Shown piece after piece: positions 43,475-54,616 of a DNA stretch of 64,000 nucleotides. Each line of letters opens with the position of its first letter. The first letter of the stretch is position 1. The notes under the pieces are model-generated. The model did no database searches, was not told the origin of the DNA, and saw nothing but the letters and a program-made list of their open reading frames with translations. The stretch spans positions 28,572-92,571 of the forward strand of contig JAJEKV010000776.1 in assembly GCA_021234155.1 (NCBI GenBank). Reading direction: 5' to 3'. The stretch comes from Isoetes taiwanensis. Lineage: Eukaryota; Streptophyta; Lycopodiopsida; Isoetales; Isoetaceae. The position numbers and the translations under genes are program-made.

Positions 43475-43556
43475 AAGTGATAATGGCCTGCAAGGAGTTT
43501 CATTTTTAAACGCATCAAATCTCTTTATTGATATGCTAGGAAGAAGTGACTTGTAG

Positions 43557-45034
43557 GGGGATGTCTAGTGTTTCTCTTGACATTTTTGGCCATGCATTTG
43601 ATATGTTCTGAGACTCGTGATGCTTGGTTGCCATAGCTGGAAGAGCATCATGATCTGCTGCTGCCATTGTCCTCGGGTCTTGGGTGTAGTTGGAAGATCG
43701 GCATGCTGGTCATTTTCGGATCTTGTGCATTAGAAGGCGTGTCTTTGGGGTTGAACTCTTTGCTCTTAGTGCTATGCCAATTGGTTAGCATAAGATTTTT
43801 GAAAATGGAATAAGAAGTGTCTTGTTGCTTTTTATGATTGTTGATTTCAATAGGCTAAAGATAGCAAGTTTCTTGTGTGTCAAGACTATGGGCATCTTTG
43901 AGCCATGCTCAAAATTTACCTTTGTCTCATTCTCTTGTTGGCTATTTGCTATGGGCTAAGCATATTTTAAGCTTGTCTTCGGTTTGTATGTTGAACCTCT
44001 TTTGTTGCACTCGGTTTGCAATAATAGAAAGGCCATGTCCGTTTGTGGTTGGCTGCACTCCTCAGTCTTTAGGTTTGATGGGGTGATATGTTGCAAGTTT
44101 TGTGATGGTTTTGAGCGGAAATCGGATATTGGAACTTGTGGTTCACTTGCAAGAGTTCAGTTGATAAGGCAGCATTATAGGTAATTATGCAACCCTTTGT
44201 TTGCATTTAATGGGCTGTCCTTCCCTTCAAGATTTTTTAGATCTTGTGGGTGTGGGTGCAAGTCTATGGAATGCGGATGTCGATGCATCTTTGGTTATTT
44301 CTGTTGTTATGTTGTGGCACCTTGAAAAGTAACTTAGTCTTGGGCTTCAATGTCATCCTCCCCTTTTCAGGGGAAATTAGGTTCTATGGACGGGCATGGC
44401 TCGAACTTCTTTTGGATAGTGAAAGCTTCTCAGATTAAGGAATCTTGGGCATAGGAGACGGGGGTTACTTTATTGCTGCTACTTATTTTTTTTTATTCAA
44501 GTGTCAAGGGGAACTTGAAGGATCGATGAAGGAAGTTGAGCATTTTGCAAGCGTGGCCTATGCTAGTAGTAGGAGAAGCTTTGAATAGCATTTGGACCAC
44601 CCTGAATCGGGCAGGCCCAAAGATTATCTTAGCATTGTTGGAAGAGGGGCATTGAGTCCCTCGGTTACATAATTGGAACGGGACATGTTCTTCCATAGTA
44701 CAAGTTTGTTGGGGATGGATTCTAGGCGAGTAAATCTCGTGGAATGATAGTTGCTTCCAATGCCCTTCAACCACTTGCATCGTCCGGTGGTGAGCTTCAA
44801 ATGGCTGCGATTCACAGTTTACACATAGATCTCAATCTTTGTTCAAGTAGGGAAGGTCCACATCGGTGTTATAGACTCTCGATTTTGGAATGTTGGTGAT
44901 ATCGCTTTATCCGGTGACCAATATCTAGATCTTGCATATCGGCCTATTGTGGAGCCACCAAATAAGGTCTTGTGATTATAATTTACTTATTAATAAAATT
45001 TAAATATCTTGACTTCAAAAAAAAAAAAAAAAAA
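43557..45034. other. Transition from array to the RT segment, interleaved text
   Basis: Array phrases continue past 43556 in register but interrupted (TTTCTCTTGACATTTTTGGC, CCAATTGGTTAGCATAA, AGGTCTTGTGATTATAAT), mixed with sequence I do not recognise. Short ORFs such as 44493-44780 (-) and 43877-44086 (+) show no known domain. An A run of about 20 stands at 45017-45034. Confidence 0.55.
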
Positions 45035-47295
45035 AACACCCAAATCTGAGATTGTGACTTCCATCCTTGAAATTTCCATTTGGAAAAACAAAGTAACCTT
45101 TATATTTTTTTTAGGAACTTGTTGAAGGATCATTCCTAAGCCAAGAACGGGGGTTACCATATATCATATCAACCATGCAACCATATTCATCTATTTTCGA
45201 AGTTCATAATAAACTCCTATTAAAACACCTATGCTAATACAAGTCCCATACATCCATAAGATACCAAATATTTATCTTTCATTCTTGTAGTAAGAAAATT
45301 CCAATATTTTTTTTAGCCCATGATAAGTGAAACCAAATGCTAATTGTAATTCATCAGTGGCAATACAAATCAACATCCTAAAATAATCTTGGCAAAAGCA
45401 CGAGAATATGCTGTTTAGATTCAATATCTTGACCCACATTCCCCATAATTGGCGATCTTTCTTGTAGTTCTTGTAAAGTAGTAACCATAAGCTAAGAAAC
45501 ATCAAAGCATGGAGCAAGAAACCTGGTTAATATGCAGAGAACCAAAGGGACGATTATCAAATCAAGGTAAAGGCCTAAAAGCTACTAATGGGTAAGCAAT
45601 AGGTTCCTTGGGTATTCCCCTTCACCATGTCTTTAATGGTAATGTATGCATGCAAACACCGAGAACAACTCAACTTTATAATTGTCATGTCCGACCAACT
45701 ACTTATGTGGTGGAATTACCTCGGGTTCATCATATTAGTAAAACGGACCCCTTACCATAGGGTCAATTCTGGATTACCTCTTAGACCATCAAAGATTTCC
45801 CAAGGTTCTAAACCTATGGACCAGCACCTTGATCTTCTATCGAGCTTCATTTTGCTATTTTATCATGTGGCAAACTATTTTTTTGTGTGAGGTATAATCC
45901 TTAAATACCACTATCTTTGAGATCTTGCAAAGCTTTTGCTAGCGTCCAATTTGCTTGTGCCGAGCATACCAATGCAATAGAGAGTACTTTTTCCATGTGT
46001 ATGCAAATAATTTTTACCAATTCCCTTACCTTATTGGAGAAACCGAGATCCTATTACTAGGACCATTATTGACTTATTGTTATAGCCACAAGCATCATAC
46101 TCTTAAATCTTTTAGCGGATGCTAATTTTGAGCTACCATGTATCTACGTCACGGCTTTTTCTACTTTAGTTCCTGCTAGAACTTTCTTTCTACATACCAC
46201 TAATTCAGCTTATAAACATTAGTTGAATAGCCTCAATCTTAGTTTAAATTTGTAATCTATCCTCCACATCTTTAAGACACAAGAAATCTATGAATCTTTT
46301 ATTATCTATAGGCGTGGCTATTCATATAAGAATATTGATCTTATTTTTTCATTTTAAATCTAGTGAGCAATCTAAAAGGAAATCCTTAAATCTCTAGTAA
46401 GCTGGGCTATTACCATAATATCAACCATTTCAAATTTATCTTAATCATCTATATTGCCTAAATCAACATCCATTCAACAAGGATTGTGGGTTCGAATGGA
46501 TCCCATCTCAGTGTGCAAAGTGGTGGTTTAGCTGCTGCCATATTTTTTGAATCTTCCTTTGAGGTGTTAAAATCCATGTTATCATGGGTTCAATTCCCTT
46601 ATTCTTGGATACAAGCTCCACTTTCTGGGATTTGAATTCTTTGCCATCTCCATATTCCCCAAGCTCTTCTCCTTCCTATATCAAGCTTTGGATTATAAAT
46701 GATTTCAACACAGTTGGAAGGTATTCTTGGCTTTAATGGAATTCCCATATCTTCTTCTAATTGGGTGCCTTGTGGGTTCAAGCTCCCCACTTCCTTGTGC
46801 AAATTTAAGTCTCTCCTTCTTGATATATTTTGCTCATGGCCGGTGTCGGGCCTCTAGCTCGGTTGGTTCGGCACCCGTTTAGTAAGCGGTTGCATCCTTG
46901 AGTTCTACTATCAATGAAAGGCAAAAGTGATAATGGCACGTGGAGTTTCTTGGGCTAGTTCAAATCGCTTTGGTATTATCAAAGTACTTTGCCATCATTT
47001 TCCGGCTTCATTTCTTCGGAGAAGATGAAGTCCTCCATCTTCTGGTTCGTTTTAACAAGCGGAACCCCAAATGCTTGTTTGAGGAACCTAAAGTTTGGGT
47101 TGTTAACCATAGTATTTAGCATTTGATTGTTTAATTCACATTTTTTGGAAACCTTATAAAATTTCCTTCACAAAATTGCATTTTCTTTCCTACTCACAAT
47201 ATTGCAACTTTGACTACTGATGTCTCACTTTAGTCTTATGCACCTAGTTCATATAATCTGCAAAAATGAACACCTTTATGCATATTTAATAAAAA
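45035..47295. repeat. Left direct repeat flanking the RT segment
   Basis: Matches 50725-53030 in the same order and orientation. Shared blocks include CACCCAAATCT, CATTCCTAAGCCAAGAA, TATCATATCAACCATGCAAC, ATCCTCCACATCTTTAAGAC, GAAGTCCTCCATCTT and GTTGTTAACCATAGTATTT. The copies differ by many short indels, and tRNA-array words are mixed into both. Long direct repeats around an RT could be the pseudo-LTRs of a Penelope-like element or LTRs; the clean ends needed to decide are not visible. Confidence 0.65.
46858..46927 (+). pseudogene. tRNA-Thr relic inside the RT segment
   Basis: CTAGCTCGGTTGGTT, GCACCCGTTTAGTAAGCGG and CTATCAATGAAAGGCA mark a B-type copy, 100 bases after a mixed tRNA-Arg trace at 46720-46800. 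Confidence 0.55.
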
Positions 47296-47439
47296 ACCTT
47301 ACCAAATCAACGTTGGGGGCTAATTTGAGCTATATTAAGTTTTGATTCATGCTCAATATATTTGGGTGCGGGGCCTTGCTAAAAGAAAAATATGTTTATA
47401 TATTTTTCTTAGCACCTATAAAAATCTTTTTCAAATCTG

Positions 47440-47652
47440 TTAGCATATCACCCTTATTATATAATGGATATCTCGGCATTTGACTCCTCTAATCATAAAT
47501 GTCAAAGTTGTTGTGCATATTTCTCTCCTGCCAAAACCATTTTTAGAGAAAGTTTCAATCAATCCCAAGACATCCTTGGCAGCTTCCCCATGGTCAGAAT
47601 GTGCATACATGTATGGTATAATCTGGGATATAATAACCTTTAGTGCTTGCAC
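47440..47652 (-). pseudogene. C-terminal part of the reverse transcriptase, shifted frame
   Basis: Continues the RT reading one frame over. QALKVIISQIIPYMYAHSDH resembles the YGVYISQLIRY-type segment that follows the RT fingers-palm region in the same uncharacterised RT family, and FSKNGFGRREI follows. The frame change falls at about 47645, right after SCRP. It may be a real frameshift or a sequencing indel. The last 40 bases overlap interleaved tRNA-Arg text. Confidence 0.6.
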
Positions 47653-49481
47653 TGCGGTCTGCAGCTGTCTGCCTTTATGAATTTGAATACCTCAAATGGT
47701 AGTTTCTCTCTTTTATCATACCTTGTGATCGTGAACAATCCTCTGTTCTTATCCATTACTTGTATAGAGATGTTTAGAAAGTTGCACTTATAACCATATT
47801 TCACATTTCCCTCAATCCTGTATTCGGTTTCATCCTTAATGCCCAAATGTTGCATATTGTAAATAGTGGTTTCAGCTTCCTTGTCAAAGAATTCCATAAT
47901 GTCATCTGAATTTATGATGTTTAGGTCATCCATATATCTTGTTGCCTTATCAAATTTCTTAATATCCTTGAACCTTCCTTTATATGCCAGTTTAAGCATA
48001 AATCTAAGCTCATGCCAAGCTAGGTATAAGTTACACCACGCTGGACTACATGAAAATCCCATGGGGATACCTTTCTTTTGCCTCCACGTTTCTTTTCCTA
48101 ACTGTAGGTAACAGTGGGACAGTAGCCAAGCATTTGCTTGCTTGAATTTTTCTTTTTCTATTTCTGACCAACAGCCATTGTCCATATCCTTCTTAATAAT
48201 CCTCACCCATTTTACTTCAAACTTATCAGCTTTTTCTTTTATAAGCATATGTAGAAGCTGCTGATCTTTTCTCATATATTCCCATGTTACTTCAATGACA
48301 TCATACATGACTTCTATGATTCCATCTTCACCAAGTAACGGTATATTTTCATAACATTTCATAATATCCGCTGAAAAGACGCTACTTATTTTGTATGGTA
48401 AGTTTAAGATCACATCATATGATGAACTGACCATCCATGAAGCATTAATCTTATTCTTGTTAAAAAACCTGTAAGGGGCCGTCTGCCATTGGCAGATTCG
48501 AGGCCATATTTCAATAATATTATTCAGTCCAGCAGTGATCCACTGCGCAATATCTGAATATATGGTTTCAAAGGCATTGGTCAACCACCTGTATTCACTC
48601 TTGTGAGCTTTATAACTAGCCATAAGGTAAGGCATTTTCTTCATGCTGTCTTGTTCCCTTCCTGTCATACCTTTTATATCCATAATGCATTTCTCCTTGA
48701 TATACTCAACAGTGTCTTCTGTCTTTTCAAAGTCTGGTCCTTCCAGTCTTATTTTTGCCATCTCAACGATGTGTACTTTGCACATAAATACAGGGTTATT
48801 ACTGGCCTTATCTAGGCCTGATACAAAAAAGTTCTTTACCAACCAATCCAAGTTTCTTTTAACCTGAACATCATCCCACAGAAACCTTTTGTTAGGAATC
48901 TTGCTTTTTATCAGTACCATTTCCTTGTGTGCATATTCCAGCAACATCATACTAATGTTTTCTGTATCAGCATCTGTCAAGTCCATGGTCTCATATTTAT
49001 GGACTTCCCAGAATTGGTGACAAAGTTTTAGAAAATCAATTCTAAATTCTTGTATGCTCAGACTGCAGTCTGGTATATGATTTAAACCCTTGGCGAATGC
49101 CTTCCTCAGTTTACCACAATGGATAATCCCAAGATCTGTTGTTCTTACATGCCCAATGGATGGGTCTATGTATTTTGCTATGCTCGGGTTAGAACAGGGA
49201 CAATTAGCATCCGAGCCCTCAGCAAAAATTGCATGTGGTCTATAGACCTTATCTTTAATTTTTTCTACATATTTCCATGCAAAGGTCGTATTTTCCACCA
49301 ATTGCACACCTCTTTCTTGTAGAGCTTCATCCAAGACTAGGTGAAATATTTTTCTGATATCTACTTTCTCCATTGCTTTAGATAAGAAAGTCAGATGAAC
49401 AATTTTCTTGTCACTTAGCTCTTTGCAGTTTTTCAATTGTCTCTTTCCAAATGCATCCTTGGTGATAATTCTTGACTGTAC
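47640..49481 (-). CDS. Reverse transcriptase, uncharacterised eukaryotic family
   Basis: RNA-dependent DNA polymerase of a mobile element or a domesticated relative. Counting from the in-frame TTG at 49436 (598 aa): DPSIGHVRTTDLGII with CGKLRKAFAKG at residues 91-117 is an N-terminal block I associate with large uncharacterised RT proteins of invertebrates and algae. RT motif A is FSADIMKCYENIP (catalytic D357), motif B is KKGIPMGFSCSPAWCNLYL (454-472), motif C is RYMDDL (D503, D504). Then FLNISIQV (553-560) and RYDKREKLPFEVFKF (572-586). All three catalytic aspartates are present. The frame is open to 49481, where GTGTAG|GTACAG could be a splice acceptor, so the true start is probably in upstream pieces. 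It ends prematurely at 47640, with the C-terminus continuing in another frame. No GIY-YIG, integrase or RNase H domain is seen. A Penelope-like affinity is possible, not shown. AT-rich and clean, unlike the text around it. Confidence 0.8.
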   Translation of the reverse strand, partial: VQSRIITKDAFGKRQLKNCKELSDKKIVHLTFLSKAMEKVDIRKIFHLVLDEALQERGVQLVENTTFAWKYVEKIKDKVYRPHAIFAEGSDANCPCSNPSIAKYIDPSIGHVRTTDLGIIHCGKLRKAFAKGLNHIPDCSLSIQEFRIDFLKLCHQFWEVHKYETMDLTDADTENISMMLLEYAHKEMVLIKSKIPNKRFLWDDVQVKRNLDWLVKNFFVSGLDKASNNPVFMCKVHIVEMAKIRLEGPDFEKTEDTVEYIKEKCIMDIKGMTGREQDSMKKMPYLMASYKAHKSEYRWLTNAFETIYSDIAQWITAGLNNIIEIWPRICQWQTAPYRFFNKNKINASWMVSSSYDVILNLPYKISSVFSADIMKCYENIPLLGEDGIIEVMYDVIEVTWEYMRKDQQLLHMLIKEKADKFEVKWVRIIKKDMDNGCWSEIEKEKFKQANAWLLSHCYLQLGKETWRQKKGIPMGFSCSPAWCNLYLAWHELRFMLKLAYKGRFKDIKKFDKATRYMDDLNIINSDDIMEFFDKEAETTIYNMQHLGIKDETEYRIEGNVKYGYKCNFLNISIQVMDKNRGLFTITRYDKREKLPFEVFKFIKADSCRPQCKH

Positions 49482-49638
49482 CTACACCACGAATAGTTAG
49501 TATTCTAATTTGCAAAGCATACAAGTTAGTTACTACATTCAATTACAAACTATATTTCAAAAAAGTAGTATTTATTATAAAACGGCAGCAAATGCTGCTA
49601 TATTTTTAGACAAATGTCATGCACTACATAGAAGTAGG

Positions 49639-49857
49639 CTATTCCTGTGAATCAACCACAGTTTCAATATCAGCCGGGGTATTATCTTCCAAAGAGATAA
49701 CCTTGTTTTCAGCATTCAGCATATTGTTCATACCCTGTTTTTTCTCTATGCCTTCATCAGGTATAATGTGTATGGTAGGATCCATAGTAATCCTTGGAGG
49801 TAATTTTGGGCTGAATTTAGTCAGTTGTGTTGATGATACATGTCTTTGGGATTCTAC
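49639..49857 (-). pseudogene. Upstream coding piece, likely N-terminal part of the RT gene
   Basis: Open minus frame of 72 codons ending at TAG 49639-49641, with an acidic, Pro-containing peptide (LPPRITMDPTIHIIPDEG, EKKQGMNNML). Codon use and position just upstream of the RT suggest an exon or frameshifted segment of the same protein, perhaps a linker. No domain recognised. Confidence 0.4.
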
Positions 49858-49871
49858 TTATGGTTTTTGTT

Positions 49872-50060
49872 TCACCCATATTTATTTGCAATTCTGTTTG
49901 TTTTTTTGAAGAATGACATGGGTCTTATTGTCTTTTCCACAATATCTGCCATTCGGTTATTACCAAACATCACTTTTAAATTGGTCTCCTTTTCTTCAGC
50001 AAATTTCATAGTCATATTAATCATGACTTTCCCATTGGGCAAGGTATGAAATATACCCTA
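49872..50060 (-). pseudogene. Further upstream coding piece of the RT gene
   Basis: Open minus frame reading PNGKVMINMTMKFAEEKE, then NRMADIVEKTIRPMSFFKKT, ending at TGA 49872. It looks coding (even amino-acid mix, helical) and lies in line with the piece at 49639-49857. A frame change of one base separates them. Confidence 0.4.
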
Positions 50061-50724
50061 TAATGGATTTTGAAACTTTGGTTTGAGAACCTTGTTTATT
50101 AAGAATCAATTTGGTAATAGCAACCATCTTCATAATTTTCAAAATTAATCTTCAAATATTGCTGCATTCAAGATGGTCAAAAAGAAGGTACCAAATGCCC
50201 CTTTATTTCCCTTGTTGGCATGTTGATTTTTATTCAAGCACTTACATTATTAAAGACTAATGCATAAAAGGTGTATTTTTGCCCATCTTTTGAGGTAGAA
50301 GTCATTTCTTTGTTCATTAGGGAAAGCCATATGAAATCCTTTTAAGGCAAATCTGAATTTAGGATATTGCACTTCTTCTATTCAAAATTGCTCTTCTTCT
50401 ATTTTTGAACCAACCATTGAATCATAAATATTTAATAGGAGACCTTGTTTTGTCCATTAGTTTGGACCCTTTTGAGCGTGATATATTCATGAATCTCCTT
50501 TTCCTAATTGCAATCTCCACAATAGTTTCATTCAATAGATTTGGGCTATGCTCTCATTCATGATACTTGAAGAACATAAGTTCCTTGATCCATTGATTGA
50601 GGTCTTCCTCTTTGGAATCAACCTACAAATTCATCATCAAAAAATAAGTTTCATTATGTCAACCTGTAATTCCTAACCTGCCTTGGTTTCTAGTAGAACT
50701 AGAAAACTGGATTTAAAAGAAAAA
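50061..50724. other. Unassigned AT-rich sequence in the RT segment
   Basis: No ORF longer than about 60 codons and no recognisable motif. It may hold the 5' part of the RT element. Confidence 0.4.
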
Positions 50725-53030
50725 AACACCCAAATCTTGATATTCCCGGATTTCCATCCTTGAAATTTCCATTTCCCAAAAACAAATTCGCTTTTGCAAT
50801 AGCTTTTAGGAATTTTTAATGCAAGATCATTCCTAAGCCAAGAAGGTTACCATATATCATATCAACCATGCAACCATATTCATCTTTGGTTCTCAAGTTC
50901 ATGTAAACTCCTATTAAAACACCTATGCTTAATACAAGTCCCATACATCCATAAGATACCAAATATTTATCTTTCATTATTATAGTAAGAAAATTCCAAC
51001 TCTTTTAGCCCATGATAAGTGAAACCAAATGCTAATTGTAATTCATCAAGCGTGTAATACAAATCAACATCCTAAAATAATCTTTGATTACACCGAGAAT
51101 ATGCTAAAATTGGGCATATTTTATAACCCACATTCCCCATAATTGGCCGAGCTTATTTGTAGTTCTTTAAGTTAAACCATAAGCTAAGAAACATCAAAGC
51201 ATGGAGCAAGAAAACGGTTTATTGATTCAAATAGACGTGTTAGCTTTTTAATAGGGGTTAGGCCCTAAGCTACTTTAGGTAAGCAATAGGTTCCTTGGGT
51301 ATTCCCCTTCACCATGTCTTTAATGGTAATGTATGCATGCAAACCTGGAGAACAACTCAACTTTATAATTGTCATGTCCGACCAACTACTTTTTCAGAAT
51401 TACCAATTTCTGGATGTTCATCATGTAGTCAGTCTCTGGACCCCCTTACCATAGGGTCAATGGAGTTGAATACCTCTTAGACCATTAAAAGATTTCCCAT
51501 AGCTAAACCTATTAAAATGACCTTGATCTCCTTTCGCTTCTTCATTTTGCTATTTTATCATGTTTTAAACTATTTTTATTTGTGAGGTATGCTCCTTAAA
51601 TACCACTATCTTCTCAGATCTAAAGAATGTAATTGCTAGCGTCCAATTTGCTTTGCACCGAAAGCATACCAATGCAATAGAGAGTACTTTTTTTCCATGT
51701 GTATGCAAATAATTTTTACCAATTCCCTTACCTTTTTGGAGAAACCGAGATCCTATTACAGCCATTATTGACTTATTGTTATATCAAGCATCATACTCTT
51801 AAATCTTTTAGCGGATGCTAATTTAAGGCAGCTACCATGTATTCACGGCTTTTCTACTTTTAGGTTCTGCATAGAACTTTCTTTCTACATACCACTAAGT
51901 TTTATAAACATTAGTTGAATAGCCTCAATCTTAGCAAAATGAGAAATTTGTAATCTATCCTCCACATCTTTAAGACACAAGAAATCTCGGATCCGCATAT
52001 TATCTATTTAGCTATTCATATAAGAATATTGATCCTATTTTTTCATTTAAATCTAGTGAGCAAATGGATAAATCATTAAATCTCTAGTAAGCTGTGGGCT
52101 ATTACCATAATATCAACCATTTACAATTTATTTTATTAATCATCTATATCACAAATCCAACATCCATTCAACAAGGATTAGCATAAACTCAATGGTTTTC
52201 TAAGGGCAATCCCTTCATTAGTTTTGCCATATTTCTTTGCTCCTATCCATCTTATCATGGGTTTTTCAATTCCTTCTCTTTCTTGGAACAAGCTCCACTT
52301 TCGGCATTTTTTTTTTTTTTTTAGTTTAAGTGGCCATCTCCACCTCATCTACCATTGCTCTTCTCCTTCCCTATATCAAGCTTTGATTTATCAATCCCTT
52401 CATTTTCTTGGATTCTACTCATTTCGAAATCTCCCATGAATTTTTCTTGCCTCTTGGGTGCTTTGACTATTAATCAACTTTCTTTTGGGTCTCCATATTT
52501 AAGTTCCTTCCTAAAAGGAACTTCTAATTTCTCATGGCTTGGTCACGGGCCTTATGTGATTTCGGATCAAATTTGCATTAGGTATATGCATATGGTTGCA
52601 TCCTTTTATTCTACTATCCTGTGGGTTTATTTTTCAATGTGCTTTCCTGAGGTTGGGCTAGTTCTTATCTTCCCCTTTTGGTATTATCCAAAAGTGCCAG
52701 TCATCATTTTCGGCTTCATTTTCTTGGCCGGAGAAGAGAAGTCCTCCATCTTATAATGTTGATTATCAAATCAACCCGGAAAGGTTCTCGTGGCCTAATG
52801 GATAAGGCATTTGACTTCTAATCAAAAGTTGTGGGTTGTTAACCATAGTATTTGCAAAAAAACAAAGTGGAGGCACAATTTTTGGACTTGTTTTTAAAAT
52901 TTCCTTCACAAGCTTTTGTTTTTCGGTTGGTTACTCACAATATTTTAACTTCGGGGATGTCTTGAAGTAGTCTCAATGAATGCAAAGTTGATAATGGCAA
53001 AAATGAGTTTCCTTTATGCATATTTATCAA
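50725..53030. repeat. Right direct repeat flanking the RT segment
   Basis: Second copy of 45035-47295. Its part after 52200 carries array-spacer words inserted between matching blocks, for example TTTTAGTTTAAGTGGCCATC and CACCTCATCTACCATTGCTC. It ends in an A run of about 24 at 53024-53048 and then AAGTGACTTGTACTTGG of the array. Confidence 0.65.
52784..52840 (+). pseudogene. tRNA-Arg relic in the right repeat
   Basis: GTTCTCGTGGCCTAATGG through CTTCTAATCAA is intact; the T arm is replaced by GTTGTTAACCATAG. Confidence 0.55.
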
Positions 53031-53425
53031 AAAAAAAAAAAAAAAAAAAGAAGTGACTTGTACTTGGTTGTTTTACCCAATAATGCTTCTCTTGATATTT
53101 TTTGGCAACATGCATTCACGATATGTTCTTCACTATTAATTTTTTTTTTTCATTTAAGTGGCAATTGACTTCGTGACCTCATCTACATATTGCTATGGCA
53201 AAGAGACCGGCGTGAGAATGATTGTTTAGATTCAATTATCTTGGATATCTACTCATTTCACGTCATCTACCGTGAATCTTTTCTTGCCCATAAGGCGTGG
53301 CTTTGACTACTAGTAGTAACTTTTGGCTTATATCTCAATTGGTTAGGTAATATTAAAAGGAAGATCGCGTACTCATATGGCTTGGTTACGTGATTATATT
53401 GTTGATTATCAAATCAAAATTGCAA

Positions 53426-53498
53426 GGCTCGTGGCCTAATGGATAAGGCATTTGACTTCTAATCAAGAGATTGTGGGTTCGGAGTCCCATCGAGAGTG
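53426..53498 (+). tRNA. tRNA-Arg(UCU) u24A
   Basis: Acceptor short (GGCTCG); T loop TTCGGAGT has an extra G. Confidence 0.5.
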
Positions 53499-53552
53499 TG
53501 CAAAGAAAGTGGATGTGAAAGTGATATATGTTGTTATAATCGAGGTGTTGAA

Positions 53553-53621
53553 GCTTTGGTAGCTCAGTTGTGTAGAGCACCCGTTTAGTAAGCGGGAGGT
53601 CTCGAGTTCGACTCTCAGGCA
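53553..53621 (+). pseudogene. tRNA-Thr u24A
   Basis: 3' acceptor lost (CTCAGGCA), 69 nt. Confidence 0.55.
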
Positions 53622-53696
53622 TATTTAAACGAAGCCGCATACTCCTATGGATAGGTCTTGTGATTATAATGTTGATTATGAAATCAAAGTTGGAAG

Positions 53697-53769
53697 GCTC
53701 TCGTGGCCTAATGGATAAGGCATTTGACTTCTAATCAAGAGATTGTGGGTTCGAGTCCCATCGAGAGTG
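53697..53769 (+). tRNA. tRNA-Arg-UCU: tRNA-Arg(UCU) u24B
   Basis: Exact consensus, GCTCTCG acceptor. Confidence 0.92.
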
Positions 53770-53827
53770 TGCAAAAGAAAGTGGAGGTGTAATTGATATA
53801 TTTTTTTTTTAAGCGAGAGGTGTTGAA

Positions 53828-53901
53828 GCTTTTGTAGCTCGGTTGGTTAGAGCACCCGTTTAGTAAGCGGGAGGTCTTGAGTTTGACTCTCAATGAAAGC
53901 A
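53828..53901 (+). tRNA. tRNA-Thr-AGU: tRNA-Thr(AGU) u24B
   Basis: 74 nt; D loop CGGTTGG; T loop TTTGACT. Confidence 0.8.
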
Positions 53902-54343
53902 AAGTGATAATGGCCTGCAAAGGAGTTTCATTTTTAAGCGCATCAAATCTCTTTATTGATATGCTAGGAAGAAGTGACTTGTACTTGGTTGTTTTACCCA
54001 ATAATGCTTCTCTTGATATTTTTTGGCAACATGCATTTACGATATGTTCTTCACTATTAAATTTTTTTTTTCATTTAAGTGGCAATTGACTTCGTGACCT
54101 CATCTACATATTGCTATGGCAAGAGACCGGCGATGAGAATGATTGTTTAGATTCAATTATCTTGGATATCTACTCATTTCACGTCATCTACCATGAATCT
54201 TTTCTTGCCCATAAGGCGTGGCTTTGACTACTAGTAGTAACTTTTGGCTTATATCTCAATTGGTTAGGTAATATTAAAAGGAAGATCGTACTCATATGGC
54301 TTGGTTCGTGATTATATTGTTGATTATCAAATCAAAATTGCAA

Positions 54344-54414
54344 GGCTCGTGGCCTAATGGATAAGGCATTTGACTTCTAATCAAGAGATTGTGGGTTGAG
54401 TCCCATAGAGTGTG
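54344..54414 (+). tRNA. tRNA-Arg(UCU) u25A, T loop deletion
   Basis: GGGTTGAGTCC lacks the box B C; acceptor GGCTCG/TAGAGTG. Confidence 0.45.
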
Positions 54415-54469
54415 CAAAAGAAAGTGGAGGTGAAAGTGATATATGTTGTTATAATCACGAGGTGTTAAA

Positions 54470-54543
54470 TCTTTTTGGTAGCTCGGTTGTGTAGAGCACC
54501 CATTTAGTAAGCGGGAGGTCTGAGTTAGACTCTCGGTAAAGCA
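54470..54543 (+). pseudogene. tRNA-Thr u25A
   Basis: Acceptor TCTTTTTGG; anticodon stem CCCATTTAG; T stem shortened (TCTGAGTTAGACT). Confidence 0.55.
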
Positions 54544-54616
54544 TATTTAAAAGCCTTCGTACTCCTATGGATAGGTCTTGTGATTATAATGTTGATTATG
54601 AAATCAAAGTTGGAAG

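Larger units (their letters stand above)
21034..43556 (+). repeat. Tandem tRNA-Arg/tRNA-Thr array, block 1 (units 1-23)
   Basis: About 0.92-kb units in direct orientation; tRNA-Thr B starts are spaced 902-942 bp where the sequence is clean. Order in a unit: tRNA-Arg A, tRNA-Thr A, tRNA-Arg B, tRNA-Thr B, then a 440-bp spacer. Consensus tRNA-Arg: acceptor G(C/T)TCTCG/CGAGAGT, D arm GCCTAATGGATAAGGC, anticodon loop CTTCTAA (UCU), T arm GTGGG-TTCGAGT-CCCAT, 73 nt. Consensus tRNA-Thr B: acceptor GCTTTTG/TGAAAGC, D arm GCTCAGTTGGTTAGAGC, anticodon loop TTAGTAA (AGU), T arm TTGAG-TTCGACT-CTCAA, 74 nt. Module A and B flanks align (GCGTACTC.TATGG, TGTTGATTAT.AAATC), so a half-unit duplicated first. 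The spacer keeps a decayed third pair (GCCCATAAGGCGTGGC and TATCTCAATTGGTTAGG). Units 6-8 and 11-12 are disrupted. Confidence 0.95.

Noticed and set aside
21034-43556. CRISPR-like array of regularly spaced repeats
   Set aside because: Units are 0.9 kb, the repeated parts fold as tRNAs, and spacers are themselves conserved.
43540-53062. A 14-bp target duplication (AGAAGTGACTTGTA) with a poly(A) tail, suggesting LINE-type insertion of the whole 9.5-kb segment
   Set aside because: The left edge is not clean: array text continues past 43556 in register, so the apparent duplication is just the array resuming, and the RT lies on the opposite strand to the poly(A).
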